Source: Dendrocalamus latiflorus
Lineage: Eukaryota > Streptophyta > Magnoliopsida > Poales > Poaceae
Assembly (NCBI GenBank): GCA_017311315.1
Contig: CM029610.1
Span: 5,327,126-5,391,125 of the forward strand
Length of the DNA: 64,000 nt
Direction: 5' to 3'
Shown here: in pieces, positions 35,816-47,976 of the stretch
Layout: every line of letters starts with the position of its first letter
How positions within the stretch are numbered: the first letter of the stretch is position 1
Program-made: the position numbers and the translations under genes
The notes under the pieces: model-generated
What the model saw: the letters and a program-made list of their open reading frames with translations, nothing else
Databases searched by the model: none
Told to the model about the DNA's origin: nothing

Positions 35816-35927
35816 AAAGGTGGCAGTGCTAATCACCCTGTTTGGAGGTTGATACGTGGCATGTGGTTTTGGCCTTTACAAGTATAGGCAGAGGGTATGA
35901 TCTCAAGATTTTGGTTGTGATTTGGCT

Positions 35928-35942
35928 ATGGCAAGGAGATGA
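35928..35942 (+). promoter_or_regulatory. Four-codon uORF overlapping the GT14 start codon
   Basis: ATGGCAAGGAGATGA encodes four residues. Its stop TGA overlaps the main ATG (35939-35941) as ATGA. This layout could allow termination-reinitiation or tune translation of the main frame. A regulatory effect is inference. Confidence 0.6.
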
Positions 35943-38900
35943 AAGTATCGCAGGTGTGGCAGCGGAGCAGCAAGGACATGACAGCCATGCCACCTCCGCG
36001 CCACCGAGGCGCTGCTAAGAAGCCCATGTGGATACTTGTGTTATTGTCGTTGGTTTGTCTTGTGTTGATTGGGGCCTACGTGTACCCTCCACGGCGCTAC
36101 TCTGCATGCTACTTCTTTGCTTCCAGTGTCTGTACTCCATTCAAGGATTGGCTCCCTGCTGTGGCCCGACGGGAGCGGACTGATGATGAGATTGTTTCAT
36201 CCGTGGTTTTTAGGGATCTCCTTTCAATGCCTATGCCTGTGTCAAAAAATCCAAAGATCGCTTTTATGTTCTTGACACCAGGCTCATTGCCATTTGAGAA
36301 ATTGTGGGAGAAATTTTTACAGGTTTGGTGCTGATATACCCATCATCTGCTCCTTTTTTTAATACCAAATGTGAAGTTTATATTCTATCTGCATGTAGCA
36401 ACATCATCTAGTTATAAAATAGTTAATGTAAATTTAAAAAATTAATTTGCTTGAACTTCTGTACACAGGGCCATGAGGGGCGATATTCTATTTATATCCA
36501 TGCGTCGCGTGAAAAACCCGTACATTCTAGTTCTTTGTTTGTGGGCCGAGAAATTCACAGTGATAAGGTACTAACTTCCACCCCCACTTTGTATACTTAT
36601 TTTTTTTCTTGCTTTATCTTAATTCATGCGCTTAATCCGGTGATCGAATCAATATTGAAAACAATCATATCTTTACAGCTCATGTGGTTGTTGAGAAAGA
36701 AAAAGACTGTGTCATGCTTGTGTTTGCAATGTATTCTTGATGAATACAAAACAGTAATAGATCACACGGCAGTCAGAATCTTGTACTAGGGTCTAGGGTT
36801 GCCATTGGGTAGGGCATGGATAAAGCGGAGCTAAAACAGCCACACGGGTGAAAGAAGTAATGAGTGTACGATACTAAAAAGCCACACTGGTGACAATCTC
36901 TATAGATTAAGTTGCATGAGATGTCAACAAATTGTCTATGTAGTTGTGGAATCATCATGTAAACCATAATAATGGAGGCTAACCAGGTGGTTAGGTCAAA
37001 ACATGAGTCAAGATAACTATGGATGGTATAATTTTGAACTGTTCAGAGGTATTAGGGAAAAGAGAATCATTATGTTGCTCATCTTACTAAGTACCCACGT
37101 CTCTTAGTCTGATCAAAAACCATAACATAAGGGATAATTCATGATATACCACTCGAAAGAATGCCATAGCCCGGAATGTCACTCCGAAGAATGATTTCCA
37201 CCACATACCACGCCAAAGAAGTTTAGGCCCCGTTCAATCTAGCTTGGGCTTCTAGCTTCTGGCTTCCAGAAGTCGGAATAAACGCGTCGACTCCTTAATT
37301 TTGGCTTTTTTTTGGGCCTTTTGTTTTTGCTTTCTCCCCTTTTTCATTTGCATTATCCGTGGAAATGACTCAGAAAAAGCTATCAGCCGCTACAGTACAA
37401 TTTTAGCCAAAACCCAACAGCTGGAAGCTGCCAACCAAAGCCGGATTACACAACCCCTTAGATTCAACATATACCATTGCATCTATTTTATTGCAAATTA
37501 AAGCCTTTTAACCCTTTTGGCAATGGGAAAGGACTATTTTGCCCATGTATGCCATGTTTTCATGATTCCAGGAAATACCACATAAGCCATGCGATCAAAC
37601 CAGCCTTTCTGTTGTGGTGCGATCGAGTCCCTCCATGCCTAATTGGTGCCAACTCAATTAGTTTTTTTGTGGACAGAGCATTGTAATGCAACCTGGGTCC
37701 AAATCTGTACATGTAAGTATATTTTGCGATGAGGAATGACATATGTTTTTACGAAAAACTAGGATAGTCGCTAATTCATTCATTGAAAATGGCATATTTT
37801 CTGTTTCAAAAAGTCAAACTTTGGTTTGGTGGTGAGTGCCATGGATCTCTTGTTGTGTTCAAAAAGGCAAAACTCTGCCATGCCTTTAGTTTGATCGCTC
37901 AGCATGGTCTCCATGGACCTGAAGTGAGGCCGGTCGGCATTGTCCGGACCGACGCGGCTACATGCTAATTGCAGACCAATGAAAGTGACCTAGTCTCGAA
38001 ATCGGTCACAACAGGGTCTAAACGGCTTGAGTGGTGTTCCCTGGAATCATAAAAACATGACACAAATGGCAAAATAGTCCTTTCCCATAGCCAAAAAGGG
38101 TAAAAAGGCTTTAATTTGCAAAAAAATTAGAGGAAATGGTATATGTTGAATCTAAACTTCTTTGGAGTGGTATGTGGTGGTAGTCATTCCTCAGAGTAGC
38201 ATTCTGGGCTACGCCACTCTTTCGAGTGGTATATTATGAATTATCCCTAATATGACTTGTATAGTGTTGAGTACATGCTGAGTGTATATCTCTAGCCCAA
38301 CATGTATCTGGCCCAATAGGATTAGGGTTGTGTTGTGTATATATACTTATGATCTAATTGAGTAAAGCATACACTTGAGAGGAGTCCATTTGATTTACTA
38401 ACATGGTATCAGAGCATGGTTGCTCCAGCTCTTGCTCCTTCCACCGTTGAGTTTTAGCCGGCAAGCTCATCTCTAGCGAGGTCTCCGGCGAGTACCTTCT
38501 GGTGAGCCACTGCCTGCTTGCGCTGCTGCTCGCGTTGGGCCACTTCTTGGCCGTCTATCTCCACGCCAAGTCTCTTGGCCGTCCGCATCTCTGCCGGATC
38601 CCGCGCCTGCCTTAACCGTCATCGCCATCGACCCAGCCTGCCTAGATTTGGACGCCATCGGCTTCGATTCTCCTGGTTCTGGCACCGCTCGTGCATCCTC
38701 TTGGCCGTCTGCCTCTCCACCGGATCCCGCTCCTGCTGGACCGTCATCGCCCGCACCAGATCCAGTCGCCTCCGAGCTCGCCACGCCAGATCCGGCTATT
38801 CTCTTCGACTCCTTCCCCTGGTGACCTTGCTTTGGCTTTATCCAGACGCCGTCCTTCTTCGTGTGTGCTAGGCCAAGAGCCGACGCATGCTAGACCAAGC

Positions 38901-41900
38901 GAGCCGCAGTGTCCGTGAGCTCCACTCCACCTCTCCGGCCGTTGTGCACTCCTTCTATTGTTTTTCTTTGCTTTATTGGTTATCTTTGCTACTGAGTTCA
39001 TGCTCATGCTTCATGATCATATGTAAAAGCTCTATATAGCGCATCGCACGACGATCTCTCGACCTTGGCGACGTTGCCGCCTCTTTGGAAATAGAGGGTA
39101 TTTCTATTTGCAGTGTTGCTTGCCTATGTTTGGACATCTCCATTTTACATTATGGCTTCTATTGATCCATTCCTTGGCGGTGGTGCTCTCTTGGCCTCAG
39201 ATATCAAGCTTAATGGTCAGAACTACCGTGAGTGGGCATCGTCTGTTCATATGCTTCTCAGATCAATCGGTCTTACTTCACACCCCATTGAGGAACCCCC
39301 TGATCTTCATGCGGTAGATCCTACAGGCTACAGCTGCTCAAGCCTAGAGGATTGCTGATGACCGTGTGATGGGCATCCTATGCATGAGCGCAGAGATATC
39401 CATTCGGATGAGCTTCATTGATCTCTCATCAGCTCGGCAGATGGGGGAGTATCTACAACAGCGCTACCAACAGAGCAGTGAGGCTCTTCGCTAGAGCCTT
39501 TAGAGTCTCCAGTAGCTACAAGACGTGACTGTAGAAGAGTTATATTATACTTCTTTCACACGTCTTTTGAGTCAGCTGAACTCTAAGGTGCCCTCGGCTC
39601 ACTCTGGATGTAAGGCTTGTGCTGCCAAGGAAAAGTATGATCAGCAGAATCTCATGTTTGACTTTGTGATGAGGCTTTGTTCAGAGTTGAGCCCATTAGG
39701 ATTCAGCTTCTTGGTCGTTCTACATTACCTACTATGGATGAAGCTCTCTGTGTTCTGATTGCTGAGCAGACTCGTCTTCGATCACTTGCTATCTCTTCGA
39801 TAGCTTTACCTCATACTTCCCTGGCGGCCCCTTAGCAGACTGGTGTTACCATTGTTCCCTCTTCTAGTAAAAAGCTTATTTGTTCTCATTGTAAGACGTC
39901 TAGCCATAGCACTCAGCGTTGCTTTAAGGTTCATCCTGAGTTATTGGCTGAGTTAAGGGCCAAGTGTGGTTCATCTCATCGTAACACGACTGTTAGTGTG
40001 CACTCTACTAACACGGCTGCTATTGCTTCTACTAGCTCTACAGGGCTTATTAATGCTAAGCCTCAGCCTCAATCAGATGGATTTGTTGTATCCGTCTCCG
40101 CATCAGGTACTACTCTTCCCTGGATATTGGACTTAGGGGCCTCTTTTCATATGACTGATGATAGTCTCAGCTAGCAGCTTGTAGACCTATTACAGATAGT
40201 ACTCAGGTTCAAACAGCTGATGGCACTACCTGTTCTGTTACCCATCAAGGCACTCGTTCCACTTCACAACTCATTGTTCCGGAAGTTTCTCTTGTGCCTC
40301 AACTCTCTATGAATCTATTGTCCGTTGGTCAACTCATTGATATTCATCTCTTTGTTGGTTTTGATGATTCTTCTTGCTTTGTGCAGGATCATCGGACCCG
40401 AGCTCTCGTTGGTACTGACCATCGCCATAAAGTCTCTCGAGGACTCTACATTCTAGATTGTTTGAGTCTTTCTCCATCGTCCATCGCTTTGCCTTCATCA
40501 ATCATCATCTGCTTTGGCTTCATTTTCCACTGCTTTTTTCCCAGTGGCATCATCATTTAGGTCATCTATGTGGGTCATGTCTATCTACTTTAGTTCATCA
40601 AGGTGTCCTAGGTCATGTTCCTATTGATACCAGTTATGACTGTACGGATTGTAAGCTTGGCAAACAGCTCCAGCTTCCATATCCCTCTAGTGATTCTAAA
40701 TCTAGTAATCCTTTTGATTTGATCCACTCTGATGTCTGGGACCTGCTCCTTTTGTATCCAAAGATGGTCACAAGTACTATGTAATTTTTATTGATGATCA
40801 TTCTCGTTACACTTGGATCTATTTCATGAAGCATCGCTCTCAATTGTTGTCTATATATCAGTCTTTTGCTAGGATGATTCACACTCAATTTTCTTCTGCC
40901 ATTCATACTTTTTGTTCTGATTCCAGGGGAGAGTATTTGTCCATTTCTTTTCATCACTTTTTGTCTTCTAAGGGCACTCTTCTCTAGCTCTCCTGCCCCG
41001 GTGCCCATGCTCAAAATGGTGTTTCTGAACGCAAGCATTGTCACATAATCGAGACTACTCGTACTCTTTTAATTGCGTCCTTTGTTCCTTCTCATTTCTG
41101 GGCAGAGGCTGTATCTACAGCTGTTTATCTCATCAACCTTCAACCATCTTCCCTCCTTCAGGGTAAATGCTTCGGAGAGGTCTTGTTTGGATCTCCTCCG
41201 CGTTGTAATCATCATGTCTTTGGTTGCGCTTGCTATGTTTTACTCACCCCTAGGGAGCACACCAAGCTGACGGCTTAGTCGGTAGAGTGCGTCTTTCTTG
41301 GATATAGCCTTGAGCATAAGGGCTATTGTTGCTATGATTCATCTGCATGTCGCATTCTCATATCTTGTGGTGTCACCTTTGATGAGAGTCGCCCCTTTTT
41401 CTATTCTCCTGCCACTCAAACTCCATCCTCCACAGAGTCTATTTCTTTTCTCTATCTTCCTCCTATTCCTTCATTTGATTCAACTCCTCAATTAGAGTCT
41501 TCTATTGTGTCATCTCCACTTCCAGCTCCTACCATACCTTCATATCAGACACATCTCCTTTTCCTTTTCACTATAGTCGTCGGTCTAGAGTCTTCTTGGA
41601 TCCTCACTCTTCCACTCTTGTTCCCTCTGATATTCTGGCCAGTACCACTAATGCTCATCCTGACGATCCACCGCATGCGCGAACACCTCAGTATGAACTT
41701 CGTGATCGTACTACTATTACTGCTCCTGATCAGTTTGGTGTTCTCACTACTTGTGCTGTATATGAGCCTAATACCTATCAGGAGGCAGTTGGTATTCCTG
41801 AGTGGCAGTTGGCTACGTCCAAGGAGTTTGCAGCTTTGGAGCACATTGGCACCTGGGATCTTGTTCCATTACCTGCATAGGCTATTCCTATCACATGTAA

Positions 41901-44900
41901 GTGGGTATGTAAGGTTAAGACAAAGTCCGATGGTTCAGTCGCTACAAGGCTTGTCTTGTTGCTTGTGGTTTTCAACAGGCACATTGACGTGATTATGATG
42001 AGACTTTTGTTTTTGTGGCTTACTTGACCACAGTTTGCACTTTAATTGCTGTGGCTGCTATTCGTTCGTGGATTATCTCTCAATGGATGTAAAGAATGCT
42101 TTTCTACATGGTGATTGACATGAAGAGGTTTACATGTAGCCACCACCAGGAGTTGAAGCTCCTATTGGACATGTTTGTTATCTCCGACGTGTTCTCTATG
42201 GTCTCAAACAAGCACCTCATTCCTGGTTTGAGTGGTTTAGCTCAGTAGTTCATGCTGTCGGTTTCTCATCTAGTGATCATGATCCTGCCTTATTTGTTCA
42301 TGCATCTCAGCATGGCCGCACTCTTGCTTTATGTGGATGTCATGCTAATCACTGGAGATGATATGGAGTATGTTTCTTTTGTCAAGCAACGTCTTGCTGA
42401 GCAGTTTATGATGTCTGATCTGTGACCTCTTAGCTATTTCTTGGGGATTGAGGTCACTTGTACAGATGATGGTTACTATCTCTCAGCACAAATACATTTA
42501 AGATCTCATTGCTCGCTCAAGATTGACTGATACACGAACTGTTGTTACTCCTATGGAGCTTCATCTCCAACTACGTCCTACTGATGGCATATTGCTTGAT
42601 GACCCTTCTCACTATCGTCATATTGTTGGCAGTCTTTTTTACCTTACAGTTACAAGACCGGATATTGCTCATGTTATTCATGTGCTCAGTTAGTTTGTCA
42701 GTGCTCCCACTTCGACTCACTGTGGTTGTCTGCTTCGTTTATTGCGTTACTTGAGGGGAATTGCTTCTCGTCGACTCTTCTATGCGTGGTCAAGTCAGCT
42801 TCGGCTTCACGCTTACTTTGACTCGACCTGGGCGAGTGATCCAATTGATCCTCGATCTATTACTAGTTACTACATCTTTCTTGGGACATCTCTGATAGTA
42901 TTGAAGTCCAAGAAACAGACTGCAGTGTCACGCTCTAGTGCTGAGGCTGAGCTACGGGCTCTTGCTACTACTGCATCGGAGATCATTTAGCTTCGTTGCC
43001 TGATACTGATAGCTGATCTTGGGGTCTCATGTGATGCTCCTACACCTCCTTTGTGACAACACCAGTGCCATACAGATTGCTAATGATCCAGTGAAGCATG
43101 AGTTGACAAAACATATTGGTGTAGATGCATCATTAAGTCGGCTATTGCTCTTCAATATGTGCCTTCTAAGCTCCAAGTTGCTGACTTCTTCACCAAGCCT
43201 CAAACTCGAGAGCATCATCATCTACATCTACTCAAACTCCATGTTTCTGATCTTTCTGATTCACGTTGAGTTTGAGGAGGGTATTGAGTATATGCTAAGT
43301 GTATATATCTAGCCCAACATGTATCTGGCCCAATAGGTTTAGGGTTGTGTTGTGTAACTTCTGTTCTAATTGAATAAAGCATACACTTGAGAGGAGTCCA
43401 TTTGATATACTAACATATAGAATAAAGATTTATGTTGTTTGTAATATTCGGAGTTCAGCTCTCATGCTTTTATGGAGCTATTGTAGGATTGAAATTAACT
43501 AAAACATAAGTATAGAACAGATGGTATTGTGATATTATGGGGAAGATTGGATGGTACAACATGAGGCGCATTGAGAAAGAAGAAAATAGTGTACAGAGGC
43601 AAAATGGGTAGGAATAAAATGAGCAATTGGTAGAATTCCTGACATTTGAGATAGCGTTGATTCATACAAGTCAACGGGATTAGCTTTCAAGGGCTAAGTG
43701 ACATTAGTTTTGCAGTCATGCATACAAGGCAAGCTTTTTTTGTCTGGCTTTAACTTGCTGTGTTTTAGGATATATATAGGGTTGTTTCTCCTAAGAAGGC
43801 CTTAGTACCCCTTTGCAGCAAAAGAACTATGACTCAACTTTTAAAATCTCACATGATTCCTGTCATTTCTTTTACATCCAACATATTGTACTATTAATTT
43901 GTGCTACATGTTTGTTTTTGTAGAACTAAAACACGATAATCTCTTGTAATGCAGGTAGTATGGGGGAGGATTTCAATGGTTGACGCAGAGAAGAGGCTGT
44001 TAGCGAATGCATTGGAAGATGTTGATAATCAATTTTTCGTCTTGCTTTCTGATAGGTTTTGAATGATTCTGCTTGTAAAAGAGTTACTTTCTCAATTTTT
44101 TGTTTCAGTATGTTAAGATCCTTTTTCTTTGTGTGACAGCTGTGTTCCTCTACATACGTTTGATTATATATATAATTATCTGATGGGAACAAATGTCAGC
44201 TTCGTTGATTGGTAAGCGCAATGCATCCCATATTTGGATTCCTATGGCTATGAGAACGGGAAAATACAAAAGATAAAAACACAGGAAAGAACTAGTGTCA
44301 GAGCACGTAGTTCTGTTTAAAGCATATTTCTCCATATATTGAGGACAACACCTCTACTTTAATTTCACTTGGTATCCTATTTACATAGGAACAGTTGGGA
44401 ATATGGCAAATAAGAATAGTTTTACCATGCACATTTTATTTCATGAACACTTTTACTGGTATTTCTTACATCAAAGTGATGCACATATGACATTGGAAGG
44501 ATAGTCTAGAAAACATAGCTGCGTCTTTATTTAAAATAATATAACAAGGAGCTATGGTACTGCCCAGTTTTATATAACCTCATCGACTGAGTGAAAAATG
44601 TTCATGTGTGTTTCTATTTATTTTTTGTCCATGCTATCAGCTTCCTGGATCCTGGTCCACATGGAAGCGGAAGGTATTCAGTGGAAATGCATCCTGAAAT
44701 AGAACAGAGGGACTTCAGGAAAGGTGCCCAGGTACATGTTTTGCTATAGTAGTTCATTATTTTTACAGAATGTTTGCTGCTCCAAAGCCATTCATCTATA
44801 GGCACTTCATATATTCGTAATTTATATCCTGTCGTATAAGCCAACATGTTCAGGAACCAGGACATGGTAGTTTGTATTGTTTTCTGATGATCGCTTACAT

Positions 44901-46332
44901 TTTTTTGTGCCTTGCTGAGTAAGTTTTTGTGCTTGCTGTAGTGGTTTGCTATAACCCGAAGGCATGCTTTAGTGATTCTGGCAGACAACCTTTACTACAA
45001 TAAGTTCAAGCTATATTGCAAGGTATGTTTCTTTTTGGTTGAAACTAGATGGCAGTTATGTCATTGTTCATTACATGTGTATAGTGATAACTAGGTTTTG
45101 TAAGTTGGCTGCAAAATAAGTTGATAGCAAAGCTAGGATGTTAAGTTTATATCTAAAGTTTAGAATTGCTGTTGTGAAACTTCAGAAGAGATAGTAATTC
45201 AGAAATGACTTGAAACGGGGAAAATTGTTTTTTTGGGGGGGGGGGGGTCGTCTTCTGCCCCTTATAACAGATATGCTTGGTATATTATTGATAAAGCTGT
45301 GTGTATTACATATGGTGCAATTAACCACATTGACATATTGCCAGCATTGTGCCCATGCTGTATAAATTGCTGTTTTGCTAGAACCAATAATCACCTTGCT
45401 AGAATAATATTGTCTTTCCGGAAGTTGGTTTTAGATAAGAAAAATCTTTGCTTTTGTGATTTGCAGCCAGCAGACGGACGCAACTGTATTGCTGACGAGC
45501 ATTATTTGCCAACCCTCTTCAATGTCAGTAAAGAATCACTTGATATGTAGCTTTCTTTTTTCTTGGCCCTTTCTTTTTTTATATACTTTCACTTTAATAT
45601 TCAGATGTTAGATCCTGGTGGAATCTCTAATTGGTCAGTGACACATGTTGATTGGTCCGAGGGAAAATGGCATCCAAGGTCATATAGAGCTGGTGATGTT
45701 ACCTATGAACTCTTAAAGAACATAACGGTATGCTTATATCTTGCTAAATGAAAAAACATGTTTTTGACTCCTAACAAGTCATCTATATGTTCCACAGTGA
45801 CTCATGTACTTCGCTGTTTTGCAGTCTGTCAATGGGAACTTCCACATTACAAGTGATGATAAGGTAAGGTTAACAATTCCTCCTTATCATCCAAGCACAA
45901 TATAGGAATTTGCTGTTACTAGGATTTGGTGATGATTATTGTGGTTTCAGTACTAGGCTGCGAACATCTGAAGTTTTTTTTTTTTTGAATGTTTGCATGC
46001 TATGCACTCGAGGAACCTAACTAAAACTTGATATTCATGTGATTACTATCTATCTATGGAATGTCAGGATACTTGGTTCGTACCTTTAGCTGGCATTCTG
46101 AAAAATATTCCACTCAAATGGTTAAACAAAGTTTCAAGTTGCAAATAGCTGCAGTGTAGCATCTACGTGAAATGTTTGACGTGTTCCTTTATCTTTATTG
46201 CAGAAAGTTGTGACAATGACCCCGTGTTTGTGGAACGGAATAAAGAGACCATGCTACCTTTTCGCTAGAAAGTTTTACCCAGAAGCTCTCAACAACCTAC
46301 TGAAGCTGTTCTCCAGCTACACATCTGCTTGA
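35939..46332 (+). CDS. Glycosyltransferase family 14 (Core-2/I-branching, DUF266) protein, ten coding exons
   Basis: A predicted type II Golgi membrane glycosyltransferase; rice BC10 is a characterised relative affecting cell walls. Exons: 35939-36322, 36469-36567, 43955-44055, 44140-44211, 44641-44731, 44942-45022, 45467-45523, 45605-45727, 45825-45863, 46204-46332. All junctions are GT-AG and in phase, giving 391 residues. A basic N-terminal tail precedes one membrane segment (about residues 31-49, WILVLLSLVCLVLIGAYVY). Family motifs follow: KIAFMFLTPGSLPFEKLWE, FVLLSDSCVPLH, SFVDCFLDPGPHGSGRYS, QWFAITRRHA, ADEHYLPTL, THVDWSEGKWHPRSY, PCYLFARKF. Start codon choice: the only upstream ATG is a four-codon uORF. 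Intron 2 spans 7.4 kb because it holds a copia element and an inverted-repeat element. The coding sequence has no lesion, so the gene is probably functional if intron 2 is spliced. Acceptor and donor substrates are unknown. Confidence 0.93.
37131..38247. mobile_element. Long-terminal-inverted-repeat element in GT14 intron 2
   Basis: The left end GGGATAATTCATGATATACC pairs with the reverse complement of the right end GGGATAATTCATAATATACC. Pairing continues for about 190 bp once the nested MITE (37226-37457) is removed, through 'ccacataccac', 'aagaagttta', 'gattcaacatatacc' and 'aggactattttgcc'. TAA flanks both sides (37128-37130, 38248-38250). The roughly 490-bp centre has no known protein. 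TSD and termini suggest a PIF/Harbinger-related or foldback element; the class is uncertain. Confidence 0.82.
37226..37457. mobile_element. Tourist-like MITE nested in the inverted-repeat element
   Basis: It runs from GGCCCCGTTCAATCTAGCTT to ATTACACAACCCC and is flanked by TTA (37223-37225 and 37458-37460). It splits the left arm of the surrounding element, whose halves resume pairing on either side. The TTA duplication and GG-starting inverted ends fit Tourist/PIF-Harbinger MITEs. Confidence 0.85.
38265..38403 (+). repeat. 5' LTR, copia element 2
   Basis: It starts TGTTGAGTACATGC and ends ATTTACTAACA. It includes a TATA-like 'gtatatatactta'. Compared with the 3' LTR it shows about ten differences, one of them a small indel near 38335. 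Confidence 0.93.
39150..43215 (+). pseudogene. Copia element 2 polyprotein remnants
   Basis: Successive interrupted frames carry a Gag start (MASIDPFLGGGALLASD, then NGQNYREWASSV), a zinc knuckle near 39880 (CSHCKTSSHSTQRCFKVHP), and protease (WILDLGASFHMTDD at about 40118, D-L-G-A in place of D-S-G-A). Then come the pre-integrase and integrase regions (HHHLGHL; FIDDHSRYTWIYF; GVSERKH; FWAEAV), RT (41770-42470: WQLATSKEFAALE, CKWVCKVKTKSDGS), and RNase H (42742-43110: DSTWASDP, SRSSAEAELRALA). Each block has at least one stop or shift, for example within RT near 41878 and 42114. No intact enzyme remains. Confidence 0.88.
43282..43415 (+). repeat. 3' LTR, copia element 2
   Basis: It starts TATTGAG (the canonical TG is mutated to TA) and ends ATATACTAACA next to the TATAG target repeat. 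Confidence 0.92.
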
Positions 46333-46609
46333 TTTCTACACGATTCTTTGCCTTTGGCCTAGGGTTCCTTGCCTTTGGCCTAGGATTCCCCTAGGATTTT
46401 TTTTGGTTTTATGTAAATTGTGAAATTGATACTTAGCTGCTTAACACAAATCCTGGGCCAGAGACATGTCGTAGCTGCATCAATGGCAACGTCTTGTAAT
46501 TCTGAGTCCCTAGGTAGGGCTGAGGTGATATTTATTTAGTATTGACAGTGCCCTCGTTGTAATTCGTTGTGCCTGCTGTATGTTTCTATTAGCTCTTCAC
46601 CTTCTCAGC

Positions 46610-46615
<6 letters not shown>

Positions 46616-46659
<44 letters not shown>
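46616..46659. repeat. (CT)n microsatellite in GT14 3' flank
   Basis: About 22 CT units, some 280 bases after the stop codon, possibly in or just beyond the 3' UTR. Confidence 0.95.
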
Positions 46660-46662
<3 letters not shown>

Positions 46663-47317
46663 CTTTTCTTTCTAGTTTCCTAGCTCCCGTCTCTTGAAGA
46701 ACAGGGGTTTTTTGTCCAGTTGAACTGTTATTATATGATCCATTCTTTTGTAGACACGGAGAGATTATGAAATGAACACCACCTTATAGTTTAACCCGCT
46801 TTTGTCTTTGATTTTATCGACATATTTTATGTTTCTGATGTGCATCTTTTTTTTTCCTTCTGCTGGGGAAGTGTTGCTCTACACTCTAAACCACCAATTT
46901 TAACCGTATGGTCGTATGGAGAATCAATATTTTGGTCATCTGTAACATGTCAGCTCTTTAGGGACACATATATTAGCAAGAGAACTTGTTTACTTTTTTG
47001 CTATTAGCTCTTCATATATCCAGTAATTTAGGTTTATGGTGAGTTAGCATACCCTTGGTACAATTTCTTACCTGTATGGTAGTTAAGTTTCAGCATTCAA
47101 TGAACTGTTTGTTCCTGCATAGATATCCAAAGTAGTAACTACAACAAAATAACAATTGTAGTAATCATGTCGAATTCCAAATGTGGATATTGCAAAAACC
47201 ATCAATATACAGCATCATAATTCAGCACAAAAATTCAAGCTGTACAAGTCGATCTACCCAAGTGAGAAGGGGAGTAGCCATCTATATTGACTGAGATCAG
47301 GAACAGGAGTGGCCAAT
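46660..47317. other. Intergenic region between convergent GT14 gene and AP180 remnant
   Basis: No reading frame is supported. Its right half may be the former 3' UTR of the minus-strand clathrin-assembly remnant. Confidence 0.4.
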
Positions 47318-47976
47318 TCAGAGAAAACTGCCTTGTTTTGTAGGGGCAGCCATTGCTGTAAGGCCACTGAAAGGATCACCAAACGGATTGGAAGGTCCGG
47401 CTGGAGGTGCAGAATACTGAGGCTGCTGCCGGTACATCTGCGGCGGCGCCGTCATCGATTGCTGCTATTGCTGTTCCTGAATACTGGTGCTGATGCTGGT
47501 GTGCCTGGAAATACTGCTGCTGCTGAGGCTGGTAGTATTGCTGCTGCTGCTGCCGGCGGCGCGAAGCTGCTGGACATGGCGAACGGGTCCTTGGCGACGT
47601 TGGCGTCGAACGGGATGGCTGCTCCAAGGCTGCCGTTGTAGGTCACGCCGGCGATCTGCTGCCTCCTCGCCTCGTCTTCGTAGAGGCTGTCGAGCAGCAG
47701 CTTGTCAAATCCCCCAGCCTGTTGATCAGATGCGAACGTGCAAGTGGTTTAGATCTGGATCACTCGAAATTTTCAGTCAAGAAGCAATGTTTCTGAATTT
47801 GTCCTAGTGAGATCTGAAACTAGCTAGTGGAGCAAGGATTGTACAGACCAATCTGGCCTCAAACTGCTTGGCTGGTGTAGCTGCTTGGAGCAGTGAGCCA
47901 GTGACCAGTGCCAGCTCCCACCCAGATGGTTGCCAGAAAACAAGCCTTTGAGATGTTGATGCCTTGTTTTGGTCAC
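47318..47976 (-). pseudogene. 5'-truncated clathrin-assembly protein (AP180/CALM, ANTH family) remnant
   Basis: Two minus-strand exons with an intron between. Exon 47976-47849 encodes DQNKASTSQ...PSGWELALVTGS; exon 47718-47318 begins AGGFDKLLLDSLYEDEARRQ and reaches VAKDPFAMSSSFAPP. These are the C-terminal GWELALV and clathrin/AP2-binding region of plant ANTH adaptors, which recruit clathrin at membranes. After SSSFAPP the Gln-rich tail needs two frame changes (QQQQQYYQPQQQQYF, then MTAPPQMYRQQPQYS...NPFGDPFSGL), and a CAG-to-TAG change appears between them. The terminal frame stops at 47318-47320. The ANTH domain is absent for at least 3 kb upstream. A retained intron argues against retroposition and for a truncated gene duplicate. 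Confidence 0.85.

Larger units (their letters stand above)
38265..43415 (+). mobile_element. Copia element 2, complete with both LTRs, in GT14 intron 2
   Basis: A 5151-bp element flanked by the direct repeat TATAG (38260-38264, 43416-43420). LTRs at 38265-38403 and 43282-43415 are short (139 and 134 bp) and about 90% alike by eye. A primer-binding site (TGGTATCAGAGC, 38404-38415) follows the 5' LTR, and a purine tract (gaggaggg, 43274-43281) precedes the 3' LTR. It is in the same orientation as the host gene. Domain order Gag, protease, integrase, RT, RNase H is that of Ty1/copia. Stops and frameshifts make it non-autonomous now. Confidence 0.96.

Noticed and set aside
41507..41992. 161-codon hydrophobic plus-strand frame as a membrane protein
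   Set aside because: It is the wrong-frame reading of the copia RT region; the correct frame carries the RT and adjacent motifs.
47309..47807. Plus-strand Leu/Arg-rich frames
   Set aside because: They are antisense shadows of the Gln- and Ala-rich AP180 remnant.
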